Assembly (NCBI RefSeq): GCF_014269185.2
Contig: NZ_JABWRZ020000002.1
Span: 496,001 to 560,000, forward strand
Length of the DNA: 64,000 nucleotides
Reading direction: 5' to 3'
DNA from: Pseudomonas oryzicola
GTDB taxonomy: Bacteria > Pseudomonadota > Gammaproteobacteria > Pseudomonadales > Pseudomonadaceae
Position 1 is the stretch's first letter. The number at the start of each line of letters is the position of its first letter. Below the pieces are notes generated by a model. That model saw only the letters and a program-made list of their open reading frames with translations. It did no database searches and was not told the origin of the DNA. A program made the position numbers and the translations under genes. Shown here one piece after another: positions 57,219 through 64,000 of the stretch.

Positions 57219-58931
57219 ATGGCGGAAAAGAACCGCTTCGACTGGCAACGCTGGTTACCCGGCCTGGTCACCCTGCTCCATTACCAACCCGCCTGGCTGC
57301 CCAAGGACATCGCTGCCGGCCTGGTGCTCACCACCATGCTGGTACCGGTGGGCATCGCCTACGCCGAGGCCTCCGGCGTACCGGGCATCTATGGCCTGTA
57401 CGCCACCATCATCCCGTTGCTGGCCTATGCCCTGTTCGGCCCCAGCCGCATCCTGGTGCTGGGCCCGGACTCGGCGCTGGCCGCACCGATCCTGGCGGTG
57501 GTGGTGCAGTACGCCGCCAGCGATCCGCAGCGGGCGATCGCCATCGCCAGCCTGATGGCCCTGGTCGCCGGGGCCTTCTGTATGATCGCCGGGCTGTTGC
57601 GCCTGGGCTTCATCACCGAACTGCTGTCCAAGCCGATCCGCTATGGCTACATGAACGGCATTGCCCTCACCGTGTTGATCAGCCAGTTGCCCAAGCTGTT
57701 CGGTATCAAGGTCGCTAGCCAGGGGCCTTTACGCGACCTTTGGCAACTGGGCGAAGCACTGCTTGCCGGCCAAGGGCATTGGCCAAGCTTCATCGTCGGT
57801 GCCGGCAGCCTGCTGCTGATCCTGCTGCTCAAACCCTTCAAACGCCTGCCAGGGATCCTGATCGCCGTGGTCCTGGCAACGCTCGCAGTGAGCCTGCTCG
57901 ACCTCGAGCAGATGGGCGTCAAGGTACTCGGCCAACTACCCCAAGGCCTGCCCAGCTTCGTGTTCCCCTGGGTCTCCGACATCGACCTGGTCGAAGTGGT
58001 ACTGGGCGGCATTGCCGTGGCGCTGGTGTCATTCGCCGATACCAGCGTGCTGTCGCGCTCCTATGCCGCGCGCATGAAGATGCCGGTCAACCCGAACCAG
58101 GAAATGTTCGGCCTGGGCGTGGCCAACCTGGCCTCCGGGCTGTTCCAGGGCATCCCCATCAGCAGCAGCTCATCACGTACCCCCGTGGCCGAAGCGGCCG
58201 GCTCGCAGACCCAGCTCACCGGTATCATCGGTGCGCTGGCAGTGACACTGTTGCTGCTGGCGGCGCCCAACCTGCTGCAATACCTGCCCAACAGCGCCCT
58301 GGCTGCGGTGGTGATTGCAGCCGCACTGGGGCTGTTCGAGGTCGCCGACCTCAAGCGCATCTTCCGCATGCAGCAGTGGGAGTTCTGGTTGTCCATCACC
58401 TGTTTTGTCGGAGTGGCGGTGTTCGGTGCGATCCCCGGTATCGGCATTGCCGTGGTGGTGTCGGTGATCGAGTTCCTGTGGGATGGCTGGCGACCGCATC
58501 ATGCGGTGCTGGGCCGGGTGGATGGCACCCGCGGCTACCATGACGTGCAGCGTTATCCACAGGCCCGGCGCATTCCGGGGCTGGTGCTGCTGCGTTGGGA
58601 TGCGCCGTTGTTCTTTGCCAATGCCGAACAATTCCAGAGCACGGTGATGGCGGCGGTGGACGCGTCGCCTACCCCGGTGCAACGGCTGGTGATTGCGGCA
58701 GAACCGGTGACCAGTATCGATGTCACCTCGGCGGACATGCTCGCCGAGCTGGACCGGGCCCTGGAGGCGCGGGGGGTGGAGTTGCAGTTTGCCGAGATGA
58801 AAGACCCGGTGAAGGACAAGATGCGCCAGTTCGAATTGTTCGAGCACATGGGGGAGACCGCGTTTCATCCCACTGTGGGCGCGGCGGTGGATGCTTATCT
58901 GGATGAGAGCGGGGTTGACTGGAAGCCCTAG
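57219..58931 (+). CDS. SulP family anion transporter with STAS domain
   Basis: The product is 570 aa. About 12-14 membrane segments with the SulP signature GIYGLYATIIPLLAYALFG near residue 50, then a cytoplasmic STAS domain (about 440-560; PLFFANAEQF). It probably exchanges or imports sulphate, bicarbonate or dicarboxylates; substrate not determinable. ATG 57219 with GGAG upstream. Confidence 0.93.
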   Translation: MAEKNRFDWQRWLPGLVTLLHYQPAWLPKDIAAGLVLTTMLVPVGIAYAEASGVPGIYGLYATIIPLLAYALFGPSRILVLGPDSALAAPILAVVVQYAASDPQRAIAIASLMALVAGAFCMIAGLLRLGFITELLSKPIRYGYMNGIALTVLISQLPKLFGIKVASQGPLRDLWQLGEALLAGQGHWPSFIVGAGSLLLILLLKPFKRLPGILIAVVLATLAVSLLDLEQMGVKVLGQLPQGLPSFVFPWVSDIDLVEVVLGGIAVALVSFADTSVLSRSYAARMKMPVNPNQEMFGLGVANLASGLFQGIPISSSSSRTPVAEAAGSQTQLTGIIGALAVTLLLLAAPNLLQYLPNSALAAVVIAAALGLFEVADLKRIFRMQQWEFWLSITCFVGVAVFGAIPGIGIAVVVSVIEFLWDGWRPHHAVLGRVDGTRGYHDVQRYPQARRIPGLVLLRWDAPLFFANAEQFQSTVMAAVDASPTPVQRLVIAAEPVTSIDVTSADMLAELDRALEARGVELQFAEMKDPVKDKMRQFELFEHMGETAFHPTVGAAVDAYLDESGVDWKP

Positions 58932-58948
58932 GTTTTTCCGTATCGGCG

Positions 58949-58972
58949 TCTTCGCGGGTTCACCCGCGAAGA
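58949..58972. repeat. REP-like hairpin overlapping a gene end
   Basis: TCTTCGCGGG, TTCA, CCCGCGAAGA: the P. putida REP core. It acts as the convergent spacer and encodes the last residues (LLRG) and stop of the DUF2955 gene. Confidence 0.65.
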
Positions 58973-59982
58973 AGGCCGCGCCTTAGCCGAAGCCGGTCGA
59001 TCCAGATCAACATGGCACTGGCATACACCGACACCGCCAGGAACAGCGCCATGCGCACGGCAAAGGCGCGGTAGACATCCTGTCCGCCAGCACTGTCCTG
59101 CACCGATTGCCCCAGCAGAATCAGCATGGTCATCAGGCAGCTCAGCCAATAGGCCGGGCCCTGCCGGTTGGGCACGGCCTGGTACATCCGCCGCCCCTGC
59201 CAGAGTGCGAACAGCAGCACCCAGAGGAAAAACATCCACAGGTGCACGAACAGGCTCAACGCCCCCCACAGCAGGATCGCCAGCAAGCCGGCCAGCAAGG
59301 TCGAGCCGATCAGTTCCCGGCTGGCATGCCGCGCGCGGGTCTCACCAGCCTGTTGCCCCAGGCTTACCGCCTTCATGATCAGTGGCATGTACTGGTCCGG
59401 TGCGATCAGCGCCAGCAGGAACGCCGGCATCACGATCAGCGTGGCACGCAGCGCCACCCAGCTGACCTGCTCACGGTCCAGCAGCGACGGTGCCGGTTGC
59501 AACGGCGCATCGGCAGGTTCGGGAAACAGCAGATGTGCCACGGCCGTGCCCAACACCGCCAGCAGCATGCCCTTGGCCAATGCTTCGACCACCGACAATG
59601 CCAGGGTGAAGTCGCTGGTACCGGCGGCGGCGATCATGGTCAGCCCGATCACCAGCAGGTTCGCCAGCAAGCCGTTACCGCCCTTGAGGGCGTAGCGCAA
59701 GGTCAGGAAAACGCCTACGCCCACCAGCAACACTCCACTGACCGGCGCATGGCGCAGCAGCGGAATCAGCAACAGCCCGCTGCCGCAACTGAGCAGCACC
59801 AGCAGCGCCAGGGCCGGTGCCGCACGCAGCGGCAAAGGCTGGCTGCGCATGGCCAGCAACAGCACCGCGAACACCGGCGCCAGGATCGGCACCGGCAAGC
59901 CAATGCCGAAACTCACCGCCAGGCACAGCGCCACACCCCAGGCCAGGCGCAGGGCGCGCAGGCGGCGCAATTCAATAGGCAT
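58960..59982 (-). CDS. DUF2955 (FUSC-like) inner-membrane protein
   Basis: The product is 340 aa with about 10 membrane helices (e.g. ALCLAVSFGIGLPVPILAPV; LLLIPLLRHAPVSGVLLVG), matching DUF2955, an aromatic-acid-exporter/FUSC relative. It overlaps the HlyD gene by 11 bp and would be the inner-membrane pump of the tripartite system. The C-terminal tail runs into a REP hairpin. Confidence 0.9.
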   Translation of the reverse strand: MPIELRRLRALRLAWGVALCLAVSFGIGLPVPILAPVFAVLLLAMRSQPLPLRAAPALALLVLLSCGSGLLLIPLLRHAPVSGVLLVGVGVFLTLRYALKGGNGLLANLLVIGLTMIAAAGTSDFTLALSVVEALAKGMLLAVLGTAVAHLLFPEPADAPLQPAPSLLDREQVSWVALRATLIVMPAFLLALIAPDQYMPLIMKAVSLGQQAGETRARHASRELIGSTLLAGLLAILLWGALSLFVHLWMFFLWVLLFALWQGRRMYQAVPNRQGPAYWLSCLMTMLILLGQSVQDSAGGQDVYRAFAVRMALFLAVSVYASAMLIWIDRLRLRRGLLRG

Positions 59983-61069
59983 ACGACAGCCAGCTCATCA
60001 ACCACATGAACAGCCGGCCGAGCAGGTTCAACGGGTTGCCTTCGCTGGGCAGGGCCATGACCTCGGCCTGGCCGCCAACCCGCAGTCCGCTCTTGTCCTG
60101 CAACTGGTCACGTTCCAGTTCGACGATGACCGGAAAGCGTTGCGACGATCGCAGCCACTCGCGGCTGTTCTGCACGGTCGGCAGCGTACCCGGCGGTGTG
60201 CTCTGGCCCACGCTCACGCCATAGCCGATGCTGCGAATGCGCCCCTTCAACACCATACCGGGCAGTGCGTCGAGCACCACCAGCACCGGGGTGTCGGGGC
60301 GCAGGCGGCCGAGGTTGTTTTCGGTCATGTCGGCACTTATCCACACGTCATGGATGGCAATCAGGGTCATCATCGGGCTGCCGGCCCCGACATAGTGGCC
60401 GACGTCGGTACGCAGGTCGGTGATCAAGCCGTTCGCATCGGCGCGCACCACGGTGCGTGCCAGGTCCAGGCGGGCCTTTTCCACATTGGCTGCGGCACTG
60501 CGCAATTGGGCGTTGTCATCCTGCCCTCCGCCCTGCTGCTCCCGTGCCCGCTCCACTTCGGCGCGGGCTGCAGCCACCTGGCTGATGGCTTGGTCGCGAG
60601 TGGCCTGGGCGCCTTCCAGGCGGCGTACCGACACCGTACCCGGGTCTTCGTCGATCAGGCGCTTGAGCCGCTCGGCGTCCTGCCGCGCCTTGCGCTCGTT
60701 GGCCTGCGCCGCCACCAACGCCGCCTGCGCCGAATCGATGCCGGCGGTGTGGGCGCCGATCTGCCGACGCACCGTGTCCAGATCGGCCTCGGCACGCGCC
60801 AGGGCGATGCGGTATTGCTCCTGGTCCAGCTCGAACAGCACTTCGCCCCGGCGTACTTCCTGGTTGTTGCCCACCGCCACGCGCTTCACCTGGCCGGCCA
60901 CCTCGGCACTGACCGGTATCACATAGGCCTGCAGGCGGGCCTGCTGAGTGTAGGGTGTGAAACGGTCGGCCAGCAGATACCAGAGCAGGCTCACGATAAT
61001 CAGCAGCAGTACCCAGCGCATGCCGCGATCCGGCGCGGCCGGGGGCGGTGTTGGTGCAGCGTCACTCAT
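59972..61069 (-). CDS. HlyD/EmrA-type membrane fusion protein
   Basis: The product is 365 aa. One N-terminal helix (WVLLLIIVSLLWYLLA), then a biotinyl-lipoyl-like and coiled-coil region (about 85-200) and a beta-barrel. It bridges the inner pump to the outer channel. Starts with a 4-bp overlap (ATGA) with the NodT stop and overlaps DUF2955. Confidence 0.93.
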   Translation of the reverse strand: MSDAAPTPPPAAPDRGMRWVLLLIIVSLLWYLLADRFTPYTQQARLQAYVIPVSAEVAGQVKRVAVGNNQEVRRGEVLFELDQEQYRIALARAEADLDTVRRQIGAHTAGIDSAQAALVAAQANERKARQDAERLKRLIDEDPGTVSVRRLEGAQATRDQAISQVAAARAEVERAREQQGGGQDDNAQLRSAAANVEKARLDLARTVVRADANGLITDLRTDVGHYVGAGSPMMTLIAIHDVWISADMTENNLGRLRPDTPVLVVLDALPGMVLKGRIRSIGYGVSVGQSTPPGTLPTVQNSREWLRSSQRFPVIVELERDQLQDKSGLRVGGQAEVMALPSEGNPLNLLGRLFMWLMSWLSYAY

Positions 61070-62586
61070 TTGGTTTCACCTTGTGCATGTACGCTGGGGG
61101 CTGGCTCGTCGAGCAGCTCGCCCCAGTCGGTTCGTTGCTGCATCTGCTGGCGTGTAGCCGGGTCGATCGGCGCGCGGCTGGCGTCCCAACCGCCACCCAG
61201 GGCCTTGTACAAGGTCACCAGGCTACTCACGGCATTGCCGCGGCTGACCAGGTAACCATCCTGTTGCTGCAACAGCAGCTGCTGGGCGTCGAGTACGCGC
61301 TGGAAGTCGGCGAAACCTTCGCGGTACTGCGAGCTGGCCAGGCTCAACGAGCGTTGCGCGGCCTGCGAGGCCTGGTCGCGAATGCGCGCGCTCTGCAGCG
61401 AGCGCACCAGCCCGCTGGCGGCGTCGTCCGCCTCGCGCGCGGCTTCGCGCACCCCCTGGTGGTACAGCTCGATCAGCTGCTGCAAGCGGGCATCCTCCAC
61501 GCGCACGGCATTCTTGCGTCGGCCGTAGTCGAACGGGTTCCAGATCAGGCTTGGCCCGGCGGCGAGGTCGAAGGTGTCGGGCAGGTGACTGGCCGTGACG
61601 AAACTCCAGCCAATGCTGCCGAGCAGGCTCAGTTGGGGGTAGAGATCGGCCTCGGCCACCCCGACCAGCGCCGACTGCGCGGCCACTGCCTGCTCGGCGG
61701 CGCGGATGTCCGGGCGCCGCTGCAGCAGGTTGGCGGGTACGTCCTGCAGCACGGCACGGTCCGGCAACGGCAGCTGGCCATGGCCTGCATCCAGCTGCGG
61801 CAACGGCCCGGGTGGCCGGCCCAACAGCGAACACAGCACGTTGCGCAGGGCATTGAGCTGGTTCTGAAACTCGGGGATGGTGGCCTGGGTAGCGAGGAAC
61901 TGGGTGCGCGCCTGTTGCCAGTCGAGTTCGTCGTTTTCACCATGGCGGAACAGCCGCTCGGTAATTTCCAGGCTGCGCGCCTGGCGCCGGGCGTTTTCTT
62001 CGGCGATATCCAGCCGCGCCTCGGCGGTGCGCAGGGCAAAGTAGGTATCGGCCACCTGCGCCCGCAACAGCAGCATGGCATCGGCATAATTGGCCTGGGA
62101 GGCAAAGTAGGCGGCGTCGGCGCTTTCAATGGCACGGCTGAAGCGCCCCCAGAAATCGATTTCCCAGCCGATGTCGAACCCTGCGCTGGATTGCCAGAAC
62201 ACCGAGTCGCGAGCACTAGCGGTGCCAGACTGGTCCTGCTTCAGGTACAGGCTCTGGGCACGCAGTTGCTGCAGTTGTGGATAACGCCCAGTCTGCACGA
62301 TAGCCAGCTGGGCGCGCGCTTCGGCGATGCGCAAGCCAGCTACGCGCAGGTTGGTGTTGTTGGCATCAGCCTCGGCAATCAGGGCGTCCAGCGCAGGGTC
62401 GGCGAACACCGCCCACCACTGACGCAGGTCGGGTGCCGCGGCCTGCTGCCCGGCCTGCTTCAGCAGAGGAGTATCCCAACTGTGCAGCCAGGGGTCCTGC
62501 AGCGTCTGGAAATCCGGGCCGACCTGGGTGCAGCCGGTGAACATGGCAACCAGGCTCAATGCACAACCGTAGATGCGCCCGGACAT
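61066..62586 (-). CDS. NodT-family outer-membrane efflux lipoprotein
   Basis: The product is 506 aa, TolC-like. Lipobox MFTGC after a short signal; two OEP repeats, e.g. LGRPPGPLPQL and LLQRRPDIRAAEQAVAAQSA. Outer channel of the efflux system. ATG 62586 lies 14 bp after the AI-2E permease stop. Confidence 0.93.
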   Translation of the reverse strand: MSGRIYGCALSLVAMFTGCTQVGPDFQTLQDPWLHSWDTPLLKQAGQQAAAPDLRQWWAVFADPALDALIAEADANNTNLRVAGLRIAEARAQLAIVQTGRYPQLQQLRAQSLYLKQDQSGTASARDSVFWQSSAGFDIGWEIDFWGRFSRAIESADAAYFASQANYADAMLLLRAQVADTYFALRTAEARLDIAEENARRQARSLEITERLFRHGENDELDWQQARTQFLATQATIPEFQNQLNALRNVLCSLLGRPPGPLPQLDAGHGQLPLPDRAVLQDVPANLLQRRPDIRAAEQAVAAQSALVGVAEADLYPQLSLLGSIGWSFVTASHLPDTFDLAAGPSLIWNPFDYGRRKNAVRVEDARLQQLIELYHQGVREAAREADDAASGLVRSLQSARIRDQASQAAQRSLSLASSQYREGFADFQRVLDAQQLLLQQQDGYLVSRGNAVSSLVTLYKALGGGWDASRAPIDPATRQQMQQRTDWGELLDEPAPSVHAQGETK

Positions 62587-62599
62587 GGCAGGCCTTGGC

Positions 62600-63697
62600 T
62601 CAGGCCGTCGGCTCTGTGGGATTTTCCGGCACCTGCAATGCCACCCATTGCCAGAACAGCACATAGGTGACGCCGAGGATCACCGGGCCGATGAACAGGC
62701 CAATGATGCCTTTGACCACCATGCCGCCAAGTGCGCCGATCAGTACCACCGGCATCGGCACGTCCACACCGCGCCCCAGCAGCAACGGCTTGAGCACGTT
62801 GTCGGCAAGCCCCGCGACGAAGGTGTAGATGGCGAACACGATGGTGGCCACGGTGAAGCCTTCGGCGTTGAACACATAGATGATCACCGGCACGGTAATC
62901 AGCGTGGCGGGTGCCTGGGCGATCCCCAGCATGAGGATGACGATGGCCAGCATCCCGGCACCTGGTACCCCTTTGACGACGAAGCCGACACCGATCAGCA
63001 ACATCTGGATGAAGGCGATGCCGATCACGCCCTGGGCCACGGCGCGAATGGTGGCGGTGCACAGTTTGGCCAGGGGCTTGCCGCGCTCCTCGCCCGATAC
63101 CCGCATGGCGATGCGCTGCGCGGCGATTTCGCCACGGTCACCGAAGGCCATGATGATGCCGGAGATGACGATTGCCGCGATGAACAGCAGGAACGCGCCC
63201 CCGGCGCTGGCAGCAGCCCCCAGCACCGTGCGCCCTGCGCCCTTGAGTTGCGGCATCCACTGGTTCAGCACACTGGCCATGTTTTCCGAGGCCGCCAGCC
63301 ACAGGGCATGGACTTTCGGCCCGATCAGCGGCCAGGTCGCCACCGACTCAGGGGGTGGCGGCACGCTCCAGGCACCGCTCTTGAGCAAGGTCACCAGGCT
63401 GTCCACCGATTCGCCGATGGACATCACCACCAGGTAGATCGGCACCAGCAGCACGACCAGTACCAGCACCACCACCAGGGTCGCCGAGATACCGTCCTTG
63501 AGGCCCGTCCGGCGCTGGATACGGCAATACAGGGGATACAGTGTTACTGCCAGGATCACCGACCACAGCATCAGCTCCAGGAACGGCTGGAACGTCTGGA
63601 AGGCAAACATCACCAGGGCAGCTATCAGGCCAGCCTTGATGAACACATCGAGCAAGCCCCGCGACAGGCTGCTGTCCAGCTTGATACCCGGTTGCAT
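62600..63697 (-). CDS. AI-2E family transporter (UPF0118, PerM-like)
   Basis: The product is 365 aa with about eight membrane helices and the conserved QTFQPFLELMLWSVILAVTL start and LIGALGGMVVKGIIGLFIGP end. Members move small organic or ionic solutes; AI-2 export is only shown for some. Likely co-transcribed with nodT-hlyD-DUF2955. Confidence 0.92.
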   Translation of the reverse strand: MQPGIKLDSSLSRGLLDVFIKAGLIAALVMFAFQTFQPFLELMLWSVILAVTLYPLYCRIQRRTGLKDGISATLVVVLVLVVLLVPIYLVVMSIGESVDSLVTLLKSGAWSVPPPPESVATWPLIGPKVHALWLAASENMASVLNQWMPQLKGAGRTVLGAAASAGGAFLLFIAAIVISGIIMAFGDRGEIAAQRIAMRVSGEERGKPLAKLCTATIRAVAQGVIGIAFIQMLLIGVGFVVKGVPGAGMLAIVILMLGIAQAPATLITVPVIIYVFNAEGFTVATIVFAIYTFVAGLADNVLKPLLLGRGVDVPMPVVLIGALGGMVVKGIIGLFIGPVILGVTYVLFWQWVALQVPENPTEPTA

Positions 63698-63736
63698 GCT
63701 TCACCTCCGACCTTAAGCTACGCCTTGTGGCGCGTT

Positions 63737-64000
63737 TCAATGGCCCGTTTCGGGGCTTGCCTGGGCGGGGCTGTCGCCACGCAGTTGTCGCGCCAGGGCC
63801 ATCATTACCAGGGGCACCACTGCCATCGACAAGGTGATGGCCAGCACCAACAGGTCGTGCACCTGCTGCGCCAGCACCTGGTGCTCCAGTGCCAGCTTGA
63901 ACACCACGAAGGCAAACTCGCCGCCAGAGGCCAGCACCACGCCAAGGCACAGCGCCTGCGCCTGGTTGAGACCACCGGCCGTACGCCCCAGGCCATACAG
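63737..64000 (-). CDS. KefB/KefC-type cation:proton antiporter (C-terminal end only)
   Basis: The gene begins beyond the right edge. The visible 87 residues include LASGGEFAFVVFKLALEHQVL, the GxGGEFAF block of CPA2 antiporters, and a final membrane helix. No TrkA-N domain follows, as the stop comes 60 residues later, so it is the short CPA2 form. Confidence 0.85.
   Translation of the reverse strand: MYGLGRTAGGLNQAQALCLGVVLASGGEFAFVVFKLALEHQVLAQQVHDLLVLAITLSMAVVPLVMMALARQLRGDSPAQASPETGH

Overview
The window is high-GC, gene-dense DNA from a Pseudomonas of the P. putida group. This rests on gene content and order (pta, mqo, hpt/upp/uracil permease, hemH, phr, murI, hemA-prfA-prmC, lolB-ispE-tRNA-prs-rplY-pth-ychF, folE). 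As far as I remember, it is the KT2440 segment around PP_0715 to PP_0780 in inverse orientation. Most of it is core chromosome. The exceptions are a possible toxin gene cut by the left edge and a small variable insert at 53.8-55.6 kb.

Layout. 1-9 kb: a glycine-zipper DUF6861-like protein (partial), a BdlA-like PAS/MCP protein, a GT4 glycosyltransferase, glutathione peroxidase, slyD, a DUF3565 protein, pta, an OmpA-type lipoprotein. 8-14 kb: a minus-strand operon (TPR response regulator, sensorless histidine kinase, metallo-beta-lactamase hydrolase) and a MalT-like LuxR regulator. 14-19.6 kb: DUF1329, DUF1302 and an AlkK-like acyl-CoA synthetase, a set usually tied to uptake and activation of hydrophobic substrates. 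19.8-28 kb: hprA, rsmC, a yybP-ykoY (Mn2+) riboswitch with a GDT1-family exporter, an M48 lipoprotein, an SRAP protein and small hypotheticals. 28-35 kb: mqo, hpt, upp, uraA, hemH.

35-41 kb is the most interesting block. An FAD oxidoreductase, a TudS/DUF523-DUF1722 protein, a LitR/CarH-like MerR regulator, a photolyase and a degenerate SDR form a compact set. Copies of a 24-bp motif (TATACA or TGTACA, 12 bp, TGTACA or similar) lie in front of it. The motif matches the PplR consensus described for light-inducible P. putida genes. The same motif lies between folE and a small Trp-rich gene 20 kb away, linking photolyase with folate-cofactor synthesis. One copy also faces the promoter of an epimerase-ferrochelatase operon.

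41-53.8 kb: pagL, the overlapping hemA-prfA-prmC-moeB-murI operon, a TPR lipoprotein, lolB, ispE, tRNA-Gln(TTG), prs, rplY, pth, ychF. 53.8-55.6 kb is a variable patch: a frameshifted DUF6124-like gene, a structured RNA candidate, a degenerate second copy of the ychF 3' end, and an orphan lipoprotein. 55.6-64 kb: an OsmC protein, folE, the Trp-rich gene, a SulP transporter, and a minus-strand efflux operon (DUF2955, HlyD, NodT) with an AI-2E-family permease and a truncated KefB-like antiporter at the right edge.
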